From: Bidens hawaiensis
Lineage: Eukaryota > Streptophyta > Magnoliopsida > Asterales > Asteraceae
Assembly (NCBI GenBank): GCA_021521415.1
Contig: JAIQDT010005804.1
Location: forward strand, 140,211-204,210
Length of the DNA: 64,000 nucleotides
Direction: 5' to 3'
This document shows, one piece after another, positions 1 through 12,502 of this stretch (its first letter is position 1; every line of letters starts with the position of its first letter). Made by a program: the position numbers and the translations under genes. Below the pieces are notes generated by a model. The model ran no database searches and was not told the origin of the DNA. It was given only the letters and a program-made list of their open reading frames with translations.

Positions 1-970
1 TCCCCCCCTCTTTCTCTTGACTCTCTCTCTCTTACATCTTTCATTCATCTGCAACACCATCATCATCTTGTCCAATTCAAGGCCACCACCACCATTAACA
101 CCATCATTCAAATCCACCACAACAAGCCCCCGTCGTCTAAAAAACCTCGCTCCAAAACTCCTCTCTCTATCTTCAAACCCACCTTTCAACAGCCCACCAC
201 CTGCAACCGCCACATTCAGCCCCCGCCACATCTTTGTCTAAACTCTCTCTCCTTCTCTCCCTATCAACCCCAAGCATCACCGACTCCCGCCACATCTCGT
301 CATCAACACACCGCCACGGCCGCCATCGCCAACCTTTTACATCCACTGCAGCCACCGACTCCCACCTCCACCGCCATAGCCACCAAAGCACTATCGCCGG
401 GCCGTAATCATGGTTGCCGGAAACGTAACCCCCAACAAACTCTAGGGAAACGAACTCGTCTTCGGATTATGCATATTAAGCCTTCGATTCGAGTAAGATC
501 TGAAAGATTCGAGTTTAGATTTGAAAAATTCGAGTTTGACATTGATTCGAGTTTTGATGGAATCGCATGCTAGCGGCGGTTAGTGGTGGTCCATAGGTGC
601 GGCGGCGGTGGTGGTTTAGAGGTGCGGTAGTGGTCGGCTGGTACCGGTGGTTGTTAGGCTGGTGGTGGTAGTGGTGGTTGTGGAGAGAAAGAAGATAAGA
701 GGTTTTGTTTTGAGAAGGAAGAAGGTTGATGGTTAGTTTTAATGATTAAATAAGTTGTAAAATTACCAAACTACCCTCATGTGTCTTGCACATGACCAGA
801 TTTAACGAGAAAAATTAACAGGGTTAGTGCCAAAGGACGTAACGTGATATGGTTTTTAAGCATAAAGGATGTTTTCTGTCATTAAGTTTGCGAAAGGACA
901 ACCATTAAAAAAAGGTATAAACATAAAGGACTAGTTTTGCTGTTTTGTCAAATTATAACATATTTTAATG
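1..970. other. Low-complexity region, no gene
   Basis: The first 450 bases are pyrimidine-rich (CTCT and CCACCA runs), and 560-680 is rich in GGTGGTGG. Open frames here are products of this composition and lack protein features. Bases about 770-960 have short phrases about calls to gene-free DNA typical of the ends of Mutator-like inverted-repeat elements (compare the element at 10518), so this may be the right part of such an element whose left end is outside the window. That is a guess. Confidence 0.3.
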
Positions 971-1610
971 AGTTAGCTTTGCTTTGAGTTCAAAACGACT
1001 CGGCCTAGCACTCATTCAACCTCCATGGTAGGTTGAGGCCTGAGGGTATGCAAACGTGCTTGCTAAGTGGCTAACACTATGACCATATACGTATAAAAAT
1101 AAACCAGACTTTAAACCGTATTATAGAATTAGACATTTACATTTTATACTCATATTTTTCAGTTGGTTATGATAACAATTAAACGAAATTTTTTTAATTG
1201 CTTTTATATAAGTATAATCTCTAATATGGATTAGGTTCATTTCAGAAGTGATTCTTATAGCGAGAAGTGCAAGACGTGATCTCACCATTAGATTATTAAT
1301 CAATGATTGAAACATTATTGCATTTATTGTAATTAATAAAATTTGAAAGACATTAAAATAAATATGAAAGGTTAGTTTAGGTAGAATAAAATAATTAATT
1401 ATTTAATTTCTCTTATCTATCCCTAAATAAAAGCTCAAAGCATAAATATCTAAAAGTTATGATTTGTAAGTTACAATTTATTTATTTCATTATATGTTAG
1501 TGTAAGATCTAACTTTGTTCTTTTTTACCAATAAACAACTTTTATTTTATAAGATTTAAACAAAATAGTATCTTCATAATTGATTACTCTTTTGAAAAAA
1601 AATTAATAAA
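971..1610. other. AT-rich intergenic DNA
   Basis: I see no gene, RNA or repeat structure here. Composition is strongly AT-rich with many stops in all frames. Confidence 0.5.
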
Positions 1611-1855
1611 TTAAATATTTGTAAGACGGAAAAAAATGTGTACGAAGAAATTGAAAATGTGTAGGAAAAAAATATAAGATGTGTATGAGAAAATTAAAGA
1701 TGTGTAGGAAGAAATTAAATACGCGTAGGAAAAAAATTGAAGATGTGTAGGATGAAAAAAAGTGTACGACGAATGTAGATGTGTAGGAAAAAATATGTTG
1801 TGCATGAGAAAATTAAATATATGTAGAAAAAATTAAGATGTGTATGAGAAAATTA
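1611..1855 (+). repeat. Degenerate ~22-bp minisatellite, left part
   Basis: About ten imperfect tandem units built on ATGTGTAGGAAAAAATTGAA, with a variant in which AGGAAA becomes ATGAGAAA. Unit length varies around 20-24 bp. The array stops at a Harbinger-type MITE and resumes beyond it at 2813, so it was one array before the insertion. Confidence 0.8.
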
Positions 1856-2812
1856 GGGGGTGTTTGGTACAGAGAATGGAAAATGAGAGAAAATAGAAAT
1901 GGAAATGGCATTGTAGAGAAAGAGAATTGGTATGGAGAATGAGAATTATTTCTCTTGTTTGGTACACGAGAAAATAAACAGAGAACTCTACCATACCCAA
2001 CCCCACCTCCACCCAACCTGACACCACTCACCACCGCAGCCCCACCACCACAGTCCCACCACCACCAGCACCACCACCACAGCACCACCACCACAGCCCC
2101 ACCACCACAGCCCCACACCACCAGCACCACCACCACAGCCCTTTCTTCAACCACAGCCCACCACCACCGGCTGCCGCCACCAAATCCCCTTCTTCAACCA
2201 CGGTACACAAGAAATTAAAAAGATTCAAATTTTTGGAACATAAGATATAGAAAAAGGAGGCTCAGATCTGTCATCACTGCCTCTTTGGAGATTTTGTGGT
2301 GGTGGTTGTGGTGGCGATGATGATGATGATAATCAGAAGCCACCTGCGACCACCGCCGATTTCCACCACCACTGTCACCCACCTGCGACCACAATCACCC
2401 GACCATCTGAAAACCCTAACCTACCACGAACCACCACTTGAAACCCTAATCTCCGTTCACCCGTACCACCTGCAACCTACAACCGGTTACCATCTCTGTG
2501 TTCACCACTGCGAACGGCGGAGACGGGGTGGTGGTTGCAGACTTGGAGACGAGGTGGCGGTTGCAGACTTGGAGACGAGGTGGCGGCCGGAGACGGGGTG
2601 GTGGCCGGAGACGATGTGGTGGCCGGAGACGAGGTGGTGATATGCTATGAGGAGGCTGCTGAGAAATGGATTTCTCTTTGTTTTAAAGAGAAATGGAATT
2701 CTCTAGTTTTAGAGAAATAGAAAGAGAAATAGAAATGAAAAGTGGAAAACAAACAAAAGAAATATTTCTAATTCCATTTCTCCCCAATCAAATCCCTCTA
2801 CCAAACACCCCC
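1856..2812. mobile_element. PIF/Harbinger-type MITE (957 bp)
   Basis: The ends are inverted copies of GGGGGTGTTTGGTA (1856 onward and back from 2812), flanked on both sides by the 3-bp target duplication TTA (1853-1855 and 2813-2815). This TIR and TTA duplication are the signature of Tourist/PIF-Harbinger MITEs. Subterminal AGAAATGG-type motifs are also inverted. The centre is CCACCA/GGTGGT low-complexity DNA with a short tandem motif (GGAGACGAGGTGG, 2525-2640). No transposase is present, so it is non-autonomous. Confidence 0.85.
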
Positions 2813-3125
2813 TTAATGTTGTGTAGGAAGAATTTGAATATGTGTAGGAAACAATTGAAGATAATGTAGTCGTGTAGGAAAAAAATATGTTGTGTATGAG
2901 AAAATAAAAATGTGTGTAGGAAAAAAATTAAGATGTGTATGAGAAAGTTAATGATGTTTAGGAAGAAATTGAATATGCGTAGGAAACAATTGAAGATGTG
3001 TAGGAAGAAAAGCATAGGTATGAATAAATTGAAAATGTGTAGGAAAAAAATTAAGACGCGTATGAAAAAATTAAAGATATGTATCAAAATTTTGAAGAAA
3101 TGTAGGAAAAAATTATAGTTGTGTG
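2813..3125 (+). repeat. Degenerate ~22-bp minisatellite, right part
   Basis: Continuation of the array at 1611-1855 with the same GTGTAGGAAAAAATT / GTGTATGAGAAAATT units. The open frame over part of it (2912-3118) is only a translation of the repeat, rich in Met, Lys and Arg, and is not a credible gene. Confidence 0.8.
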
Positions 3126-5048
3126 GGGTGAACTCAAGAGATAGGGTAAAAAAGATAAATTTATTGTATTATAGATTTATTGATTTTTTAAATCTTTTAG
3201 TTATTGTGATTAGATTAATATATTAGTTAGAAATGTAACTCATGTGGTTTAATTATATATATTAACTAGTTTTAGAGTCTATGTCACACACGGGATAACT
3301 CAAATTATAAAATTATAAGTAAAACAAACAATTACATAGCGTATATGAAAAAAATGTATTACATCTATGGTTGTATCTATACAATGTGTACATAAATTGA
3401 TTTTATTTATATCACAAAATTATTTTTTTAAATGAACTTAATAAAAAAATGCTCGTGCAAAAACGTACCCGAGAATATTTCTTTCTATTGAAAAATTAAT
3501 TCTCGGTGCCATATATGTATAATTGAAAGACTTTTTGTTATGAACCAATTTCGGAAATAAAGCTTCTCATACGATAGTAGTTCTAACCATTCAGTCTAAA
3601 TACAAAAGGAGCGTTACCTTTATTGATATATTTATCAATTTACCACTAATTAAAGGAAAGTAGAACATTAAATTGTAACAATGGATGTTCTTAAAGAACT
3701 ATGTTTTTCTAAGCTACACCATGAAAAAGATTTTGATTAGTTTCAGAGGGCTTCTCGACTTTGTCATAATGACAACATAAAAAGTAACATGTTAGCCCAT
3801 CCAATTTTGTGAATATTTTGTTTCATTTGAGTATAATTTTCCATGACATGCTTCCCATACAACGTTCTAATCACCATTGAAGGAAAAATTGATGTTAACA
3901 TAAATATTTCAAAATTAATAAAAGTTAGAAGCATTAATAGGCATGGGGGTGGTATCTCGAAAGTGTTCGCAGTCTTTCTTACATTTTAAAAGTTGACGGA
4001 AAAATAGTCAGTTTCCCAAATCTCGAACCTTTTGATTATTTTAAAAAATGCCCTTAAAAATAAATTTTAAACCCGAATCATGTTTAAAATTCTAACTTTC
4101 ATACTTTTGACATTTCAAAGTCAACACTTTGAACACATAACAAATTTGATGATAAATCTATTTTGCATTCTCAAACTTTTAAAAATACTCAAAATTTTCA
4201 TTTTTAACCCGTAACAAATTTTGACCTAAATGTAGTTAATTTGTACCAAATAATCTATTTACCAACTTTTGACCCATGATATTAAATTTAAGTTCCATAA
4301 AAAACCCGAAACAATTTTCATTTGAGAAACATGATTTTTTGTTGATTTTTGAAATTCACCCAAATATTTTGAAATATGTAGTAAAATAATATGTTAATAT
4401 TTATATTTATAAAATATATAGATATTATATAAATATAGTGTAAAAGGAAAGTGAATAATTATTGATTTATTACATATATTAGGGTAAATTAGTTTGAAGG
4501 GAAAAAATTGTGAGAATTAACCAAAACATGACAAGTGTTTACATTTATTTTACTTTATTAGAATAGACAGATTATAGAGTGAAAACATTTATATTACTTT
4601 AATACCCTTTTCATATATTTTTAATGATGGAAGATTGAAAATTAGATGAGTGGCCCAGATTGACTTCTCGCACTTCTCAATGTAACTTGACTTCTCGCAA
4701 GATTCATCCCCTCTCTAACATCATATTAATCATTTAAACTATGTGTAGTAAGATCAAACATGATCAGGTAAGAGGCTTTAAACCAAACAGACTTATAAGT
4801 CGTGTAATAAGCTTCAACATTAAAGAAGCGAAGAACTAAAATTAGAATTTATGTCAGTTTAACGAAGATAACAACTGCCACTACGTCGGTGATGGGGTAA
4901 CGACTCAAAGTTATATCAATCATCCCCTGGTGCTTCCTATGAAGACGACTATTTGCATATTTGGAATAGTAGAGAGCAAAGAAATGACGATTATTATAAC
5001 TATTTAGGGCCTTTTGGTTTGCAAATGTTTGTCAAATAATTGGAATAT
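3126..5048. other. AT-rich intergenic DNA
   Basis: No coding region, RNA gene or transposon end could be recognised with confidence. Around 3270-3300 there is a CTAG preceded on the minus strand by CCCGTGTGTGAC, faintly like a Helitron 3' end, but without a proper hairpin. Confidence 0.4.
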
Positions 5049-5053
5049 GTTTA

Positions 5054-5609
5054 TGTTAAAAGTTGCACTGGAATAGTTAGGGTATTTGGATCAATATGAG
5101 GACAACGGGTCAATCGGGTTACAGTCGCACCACCCGATTTGAGGTTGGGCAACGGTTTGCTTTTCCGGTTACAGTCGCACCACCGGAGAAACACGCCGCA
5201 TCCTTTGACCACCTCTCGCTTGTCGGTTGAGATAGCTAGGATACAAAAAAGACTCACAATTAATGAGGCTCAATAAAACTTTTGCAAATTCTCTGCTTCC
5301 TTTTTCATTCCATAATGTTTAATAATACAAGAGAATTATGTGAAAATAACTGTCCATATCTCCACTATCAGATATGGCATAAAACTAGGAACTAACAGTT
5401 GAACATTGACATGCATGAAATTCAAATAAACGAAAATAATAAAGAAAGAAAATTAATAATTGAAATTGCAATACCTAGTGGGCTGGTCCTCTTCTTTTCT
5501 TTATACATTGGGCCCAAGTGCAGCCTGAATCCAATTCACCAACAAGCCATTTGTGGAGTCTGGTTTAGGCCCGGTTTCTGTTGGGTCGGAGCTTCCCGGG
5601 TTTGCATCA
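5054..5609 (-). repeat. 3' LTR of CRM-type element
   Basis: 556 bp, on the plus strand TGTTAAAAG...TTTGCATCA, so both ends are TG..CA. It is the same length as the partner LTR at 9926-10481. The last part of the pol reading frame extends about 109 bases into it. Just inside (5610-5618, minus strand AGAGGAGGA) is the polypurine tract. Confidence 0.92.
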
Positions 5610-7977
5610 TCCTCCTCTGGTAGGCCGAAGTTTGCCCTCAAACTTGGTAAACATTCTTCATCATCATAATAACGCCGAAGGTCAGCAACATTAAACGTAG
5701 CCGATACACCATATTCCCCGGGTAGATCCACTTTGTATGCGTTATCATTGATTCGTTCGAGGACTTCAAATGGGCCATCGGACCGTGGACTGAGTTTCGA
5801 ACGGCGTTTTAAAGGAAAACATTCCTTCCTGAAGTGAACCCAAACAAGGTCACCCGGCTCAAACTTAATAAATCTCTTATGCCTATCCAACCGTTGTTTG
5901 ACTTTAGCGTTCATACTTTCAATCCGAATGCGAACAGTATCATGCAGTTGTCGAATAGCAGTGGCCTTGTCAACAGCTTCTTGACTAAAACTGGAAGATG
6001 TGTCCAGAACAGTAAGATCAATTGGTGTGGTAGGGTTATACCCATAGACAACTTCAAACGGACTGAGGCGGGTTGTGGAGTGTGGCACCCTATTATAGGC
6101 AAATTCAACTTGAGGTAGTACTTCCTCCCAACTTCGAATATTCTTTTTAACTAGCACACGTAATAGAGTTCCGAGCGTACGATTAGTGACCTCGGTCTGA
6201 CCGTCAGTTTGAGGGTGACTAGAAGTGCTAAACTTGAGCTTGGTACCCATCTTTTTCCATAGTGTTAACTAGAAATGACTCAAGAATTTTGTGTCACGAT
6301 CACTTACCATAGACTTAGGAATACTGTGAAGACGTAATATTTCCTTGAAGTAGAGATTAGCAATTTGAACCGCATCATGAGTAGTGTTGCAGGGAATAAA
6401 GTGTGCTATTTTTGAAAAACGATCAACAACAACCATAATGGAATCTGATTTTCGTTGCGTACGAGGTAGACCAGTTATAAAGTCCAAACTGATGTCTTCC
6501 CATGGGGCTTGAGGAACGGGTAATGGTAAGTGCAACCCATTACCTAACGTATGGCTTTTGGCCCATTGACAAACGAGGCACCTGCGAATTACATGCACAA
6601 CATCCTTTTTAAGCCGCGACCAATAAACATATCCATTTAACACCTCAACTGTTTTCTCGATACCGAAGTGACCGGCCAATCCACCTTCATGCACCTCTTT
6701 AATCAGAACTTCCCTTATAGAATGTTGTGGAACACACAACCTGTTATTTTTGAATAAGTATCCATTATGAACATGGAAGTCACCAAAGGCATGATTAGTG
6801 CATTTGACAAATAATTCCCCAAAATCAGAATCTCCCCAATAATACTCCTTAAATAATTCAAAACCCACTATTTTTGGACTCAACGTCTGAAGGAGCAGGT
6901 GACAACGGGACAGTGCATCGGCACCTTTGTTCATAATTCCCGATTTGTGCTTGATGGTAAAGGAAAAGTACTGGATGTATTCGACCCATTTGGCATGTCG
7001 AGCTTGCAGTTTGTATTGCCCTTGAATGTACTTGAGTGCTTCATGATCGGAATGCAAAACGAACTCCTATGCAATGAGATAATGAAGTCAATGTTCTAAC
7101 GCTCAAACGATAGCATAAAACTCCTTATCATATGTAGAATACTTGCATTTAGCATCATTCAATTTCTTGCTAAAGTAGGCTACAAGACGACCCAATTGGC
7201 TGAGAACGACTCCAGTTCCCACCCCGGAGGCATCACATTCAACCTCGAACACCTCTTAGAAACTGGGCAGGGCTAAAACCGGAGTTGAGGTTAATCTTTG
7301 CTTAATCTCTTCAAAAGAAGCCTGGGCTTGATCATTCCAATTGAACGTCTTGTGTTTCAATAGTTCGGTGAGAAGAGCTACAATAGTACTAAAATGCTTA
7401 ACGAATCGACGATAAAAGGAGGCGAGACCATGAAAACTTCAAACCTGTTGTAACGTGGAGGGTACCGGCCACTCTCGAATTGCTTTTACCTTTTGTTCAT
7501 CCACTGCAATCCCTTTGGAGGAGATGATATACCTAAAAACACCACCTGTGTAGAAAAAAATTGGCATTTTGCAAGATTACAGTAGAGTCTTTCTTTGATG
7601 AGGTTAGTAAAAACTTGATGGAGATGATAGGTATGATCCTTCTCACTTCGACTATATACCATAATATCATCAAAGTACACAACGACAAACCGTCCCATGA
7701 ATGGTTTCATTGCTTGATTCATTAACCTCATAAAGGTACTAGGCGCATTCGACAGCCCAAACGGCATCACTAACCACTCATATAGCCCTTCCTTCGTCTT
7801 GAAAGCAGTTTTCCATTCATCTCTTTCGAATATCCGAATTTGATGATAACCGCTCCGGAGATCGATCTTTGAAAACACCATAGCACCATACAACTCATCC
7901 AACAGGTCGTTCAACCGGGGTATTGGGAACCGGTACTTGATTGTCATCTTGTTTATGGCTCTACTATCAACACACAT
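5501..7977 (-). pseudogene. gypsy pol remnant: RT, RNase H, integrase (CRM type)
   Basis: The minus strand encodes, in order, reverse transcriptase (about 7977-7486, with [24 protein letters not shown] and the catalytic YFDD), RNase H (to about 6900, with a DALSR end) and integrase (HHCC zinc finger near 6690-6570, catalytic core with DFITGLP, SDRDTKF and the E of GQTEVTN, then a [15 protein letters not shown]-terminal part). Function in the family: copying element RNA to DNA and inserting it. Breaks: at least two frameshifts (between 8147 and 7977, and in RNase H between 7486 and 7057) and a TAG at 6269 where the family has Trp. The last residues are encoded inside the 3' LTR and stop at 5501. 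Confidence 0.88.
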
Positions 7978-8146
7978 GCGCCGCTCTCAATTCTTTTTGG
8001 GTACCAAAAGAGTGGGAACAGCACAGGGACTAAGGGATTCACGAATCAATCCTTTGTCTAATAATTCTTCAACTTGTTTGCAAATTTCACTTGACTCGGT
8101 GGATTGGTTCTATAGGTGGGTTTGTTAGGTACCATAGCACCGGGTA

Positions 8147-9865
8147 TTAGATTGATCTTATGTTGGATGTCCCAGAGCGATGGTAGGCCGGGGGAATTTC
8201 ATCAGGAAATACATGTTTGAATTGGTCAAGGATAGTGTGTGCCATTGGGTGTATTGATTGAGATGTTGGATCGTCTACTTCTTCAATCCCTAGTAAGATA
8301 AACTCTTTGAATCTCTTGAACTCATGCATCTCAGCTTTAAGTAGGCCACTAAGGGGAACATTCTGAGATGCATTGTAATCGGGTATTAAAGGTAGTAGAC
8401 TTACCCGCTTGTTATCCTTATCAAACGAATATGTATTTTTATAACCGTCATGTTGAGTTTTTCGATCAAACTGCCAGGGGCGCCCTAGGAGTATGGGACA
8501 AGCATCCATGGGAATTATATCACAACAAACATCATCATGGTATCGCTTACCAATACTAAAAGAGATAACCGCCTGATGGGTTACTTGAATTCCTTTCCCA
8601 TGGTTCAGCCAATGTCTAGTGTAAGGTGATGGGTGAGGTGTCATAGAAAGTCGAAGTTTGGTTATCATGGATTGGGATGCTGCATTAGTACAACTACCGC
8701 TATCAATAATGAGGGAACAAACCTTATTAGCAACGGTGCAGCGGGTATGGAATATAGATTCTCGTTGGGAGGCGTCCCTTGAGACAACATTACTGTTAAG
8801 AGCTCTTCTTATCACCAGGCATTCGCCTTCATCAGGAGGTAGTTCTAAGACATCGAGTGTACCTCCTTCTGTCTCGTTGGGATCTTCGTCATAGAAAGGA
8901 TTATCGGTGGTCTCCAATTCGGCTAGGGTTACGGCTCGGGTATTAGGGCATTCGAACGCAAAATGACCTAATCATTGGCATCGAAAGCAACGGCGTGGGG
9001 CTCGGGAGGGTACTTGTGTGGATTCAGGTTTGGTTAAATTTTTAGGAGTGGTTGAGGATGAGGGTTTGGGACTAGGGTTAAGACTTGGATTAAGGTTAGG
9101 TTTAGTAGTGGTGGATCGGGAGGGTTCAAACTTGTTTCTGGACTCTTGTTGGTTATCAACCCGGTAAGCAAGAGTGGTAAGCTTAGCCAGGGATGAATAT
9201 GGCTGAAGTTCGACCACATTAGCAACCCGGTACTCGAGACCACCTAGATACCGGACCAACGTTTGCAGATCATCTTCGTCTAACCCACACTTCATCAAGA
9301 GGTACTCAAACTCTTGCGAGTACTCCTCGGCTGGCCTAATTCCCTGCTTCAAATGATGGTGTCTTGCAAAATTGTCTTGAAAATAGTATGTTGGCAGAAA
9401 CTTTTCTTTAAGTAATTTCTTCATTTTATGCCAACTCCTCACCTTAGCCTTGCCTTACCTTTCCCGCTTGAAGCAAACATTTTCTCACCAAGTAGAAGCA
9501 TACTTACGTAGCTTGAGAGCAAAGACCTTCACCTTCCGGTCGTCCAGTACCTGTTTATAATCGAAAACCCGTTCCACTGTTTGAAGCCACTCGACAAACA
9601 CGTCGGCATCAAGTTTCCCATCATACTCAGGAATATCGACCTTGATGTCGTTGTGGTGGTGCCGCTCAGGCGATCGCCGCCCATACGGATTATAATCCCC
9701 AGCATTAGGATGGTCTTCATAGTCATCATAATCATCTTCGTTATGGCGGTAGCGGGGTGGGGAACGTTGGTTTCTGCCTTGTCGGTTCATGGCAATGGTT
9801 AAGTCACGAAGCTGTTCTTGGAGTTCTTGAACAGTTTGTTCAAGGGTTCTACATTGATCAGCCAT
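8147..9865 (-). pseudogene. gypsy gag and protease remnant (CRM type)
   Basis: One reading frame from an ATG at 9865 covers an N-terminal coiled coil (LEQTVQELQEQLRDL), an acidic/Arg-rich linker, the retrotransposon gag domain (about residues 60-230), a Pro/Ser/Thr-rich linker, one CCHC knuckle near 8995-8955 (CFRCQ..GHFAFEC) and an aspartic protease with the active site written DSG rather than DTG (IIDSGS, near 8705). It is interrupted by two in-frame TGA codons: at about 9485, where the family has a second Trp, and within the zinc knuckle at about 8972. The frame is lost near 8147 before reverse transcriptase. The gag forms the virus-like particle; the protease cuts the polyprotein. Confidence 0.85.
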
Positions 9866-9910
9866 GGTTGTTATGGGGTTTGTGAAAGTGAACTAGATGG
9901 ATCAACTTTG

Positions 9911-9923
9911 GGCTTTGATACCA
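9911..9923 (-). other. Primer binding site (tRNA-iMet type)
   Basis: Two bases inside the 5' LTR the minus strand reads TGGTATCAAAGCC, one mismatch from the plant initiator tRNA-Met primer sequence TGGTATCAGAGCC. It marks the start of minus-strand DNA synthesis and fixes the orientation of the element. Confidence 0.85.
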
Positions 9924-9925
9924 AA

Positions 9926-10481
9926 TGTTAAAAGTTGCATTGGAATAGTTAGGGTATTTGGATCAATATGAGGACAACGGGTCAATCAGGTTACAGTCGC
10001 ACCACCCGATTTGAGCGTTGGGCAACGGTTTGCTTTTCCGGTTACAGTCGCACCACTGGAGAAACACGCCGCATCCTTTGATCACCTCTCGCTTGTCGGT
10101 CGAGATAGCTAGGATACAAAGAAGACTCACAATTAATGAGGCTCAATAAAAGTTTTGCAAATTCTCTGCTTCCTTTTTCTTCCATAATGTTTAATAATAC
10201 AAGAGAATTACGTGAAAATAACTGTCCATATCTCCACTATCAGATATGGCATAAAACTAGGAACTAACAGTTGAACATTGACATGCATGAAATTCAAATA
10301 AACGAAAATAATAAAGAAAGAAAATTAATAATTGAAATTGCAATACGTAGTGGGCTGGTCCTCTTCTTTTCTTTATACATCGGGCCCAAGTGCAGCCTGA
10401 ATCCAATTCACCAACAAGCCATTTGTGGAGTCTGGTATAGGCCCGGTTTCTATTGGGTCGGAGCTTCCCGGGTTTGCATCA
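9926..10481 (-). repeat. 5' LTR of CRM-type element
   Basis: 556 bp, near-identical to 5054-5609. On the minus strand a TATAAAG box lies at 10377-10371, about 105 bases from the upstream LTR end, which places the likely RNA start near 10340. The open frame from 10633 to 10373 is only the LTR-encoded tail of pol read from outside and is not a gene. Confidence 0.92.
10371..10377 (-). promoter_or_regulatory. TATA box of CRM-type 5' LTR
   Basis: Minus-strand TATAAAG preceded by ATG(T). The same box in the 3' LTR (5498-5504) lies at the very end of the pol reading frame, so coding and promoter sequence overlap there. Confidence 0.5.
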
Positions 10482-10517
10482 GTTAATGAAACAATATTAA
10501 TTATAGTGAAAAATTTA

Positions 10518-11706
10518 GAGTAAAGTGCTATTTTCGTCCCTGAGCTTCGATCATTTATGCGAGTTTCGTCCAAAATGTTTGTTTTTTGCATCTGAATCCT
10601 TGAGGTTTCACGACCATTGCCAATTTCGTCCAAACAATTAACTCCGTCAATTTTTAACGTTAAGTTATGGACATTTTGGTCTTTTCACTTTTATTATTCT
10701 TTTATTCATTTCCACACATTATAACTATTACTATTAATTATTATCATTAAAACCAACACAAATTAAAGGTTGGATTGGATCTCATTCCCAATTACGGTCC
10801 CAAATCTTCATTCCAAACTCCAAAGTCCACTGACGCGAACTCCCTCTGCACATATGTCACCTTTATACCTCTCGGATATCACGATAACTCATTGTAGAAG
10901 CCATAATTCACTCTCGTCAATCTGGTACAGGGCGGGTTGCCAACTCCGGCAAAGTCATCTAACATCACCACTACTGTCCACTGATTGTCTTACCCACACC
11001 ATCGCTACCACGTTCATCGTTAAGTAACACCATCGCCACTGCATCTCCTCCACCACAACCCATCATTTCTAGCCCACCACCACTTGTGCAACGCCACGTT
11101 TTTATCTCCGTGGTTGCCACCGTCGTTGTCGTGTTTGGTTGCCACCGGAAGACAAATCTTAATATGATAAAGGGCTTTAATTGATTTAAAATGCCGCATC
11201 GTGTTAGGTGAAACTATTCGATTAGGTGAAACGGTTCTAGATTTCACCGGTGATGTCTCGATTAGAACATTCCGACTTCACATTGTCCGAGGTAATTTCG
11301 AGTGACCTAGATCTCTCGAAACCTTAGATTCCGGCGTCGGTAACCCTGGTTTTGTCTCGATGGTGGGTTGAGTTTTTCTAACGAATGACAATAGTGGTGC
11401 ACGGAGTTTCAGTGACGGTGGCCGGAGGTTTGAGTGGTCGGGGGTTGAAGAAGATAGGTTGAAGGTGGAGTGGGGGCCCAACTTTTTTATTATTTTATAT
11501 TTAAAATGGTTAAATGATTAAATTTATAAAAAATTAAAAAGACTATTTTGCCCCTCGTTTAGCATTAAAAAACTAACGGAGTTAACGAAATGGACGAAAA
11601 TGGCAATAATCATGTAACCTCAAGGGTTCAGACGCAAAAAACAAATATTTTGAACGAAACTTGCATAAATAGCCAAAACACAAGGACGAAAATGACACTT
11701 TACTCA
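10518..11706. mobile_element. Mutator-like inverted-repeat element (~1.19 kb)
   Basis: The outer ~170 bp on each side are inverted copies of each other, beginning GAGTAAAGTG...ATTTTCGTCC at 10518 and ending with its complement at 11705. Shared inner phrases include CAAAATGTTTGTTTTTTGC and AACTCCGT. A 9-bp duplication AAAAATTTA flanks it (10509-10517 and 11707-11715), as expected for Mutator-like elements. The interior (about 10700-11530) has no transposase; two short open frames (10770-11027 plus, 11278-11481 minus) resemble no protein I know. It could be a non-autonomous MULE that carries unrecognised host DNA. Confidence 0.8.
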
Positions 11707-11715
11707 AAAAATTTA

Positions 11716-12500
11716 TTGAAATGTGAAAACAATAAAATCACATAACTACCCTTATCTAGTGTGTAGTCACTCCACCCACCCAAGAGCACATCCAATGATA
11801 GGTCTATAAGCTCCACTCCGGCTCAAGGTTTCTGTAGACTATGAACGGTTGAAGGTGCCCCCTACCTCTCACAAGCGGGCATGCACGCGTGCGAGTGCAC
11901 GAACACACACAAACATGCGTGTCTGTAATTTTAATATATTTTTAGTTGGGTTGTGGAGGTTTGGTGTTGTGGGAAAAATGTATGTTTTTGTTAGAGGTTT
12001 GAAATATGATGTGACATGCTAAGGCGGAAGTTTGTAAGTGTGGCGTAGAGATGCTCAAATATGATCTCTCATCCCCTCCCTAAATCCCCACACACACACC
12101 AAATTAGATATAAAGCGGATGACAGACTGCAAATAACCACCATAATGAAATTATCAGTGGTTTCATATGTATCGGTTTAGTCTTATTGGGTAACGTCGGA
12201 TTTACTTGTGGTTCATCAGTCTTAGAGGTTTTGGTACACATCAACCAGTATCTTTTCAGGTTTAGTTATCGTTGAAGAAAATGTAACAAAAATTCTAAAC
12301 AGATTAAAAATAATTTGTATCAAACAATGCATATACAAAAACTTCTTATTTGTGATTTCCCATCTTATAATTGTTTTTGCATTTTATCCAAACACTAAAA
12401 CACATGCTAATGTGGCAAAAATTCCTAATGTTGATGGGTTAGATGGGCCCGAGAATATTGAGATAATATATAAGGACTTTACTAGTTTTTATAAAATGTT
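11716..12500. other. Intergenic DNA
   Basis: No gene or transposon recognised. A short CA/TG-rich stretch lies at 11880-11930. Confidence 0.4.
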
Positions 12501-12502
12501 TC

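Larger units (their letters stand above)
5054..10481 (-). mobile_element. CRM-lineage Ty3/gypsy LTR retrotransposon
   Basis: A complete element of 5428 bp, transcribed on the minus strand, with two 556-bp LTRs, a tRNA-iMet-type primer site, gag, protease, reverse transcriptase, RNase H and integrase in the usual Ty3/gypsy order. Flanking 5-mers are GTTTA (5049-5053) and GTTAA (10482-10486), a target duplication with one mismatch. By eye the LTRs differ at about fifteen positions, so insertion is fairly recent. Lineage is judged from gag (DIPEYDGKLD), protease (IIDSGSCTNAAS, LLGRPWQFDRK) and integrase C-terminal (SATFNVADL) phrases typical of centromeric-retrotransposon chromoviruses. Several stops and frameshifts make this copy non-coding. 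Confidence 0.9.

Noticed and set aside
2912..3118. Open frame of a Met/Lys/Arg-rich peptide with a 7-residue period
   Set aside because: It is the translation of a ~22-bp minisatellite; there is no start context or homologue.
3270..3300. Helitron 3' end on minus strand
   Set aside because: CTAG and CCCGTGTG are present but no hairpin and no matching 5' end.
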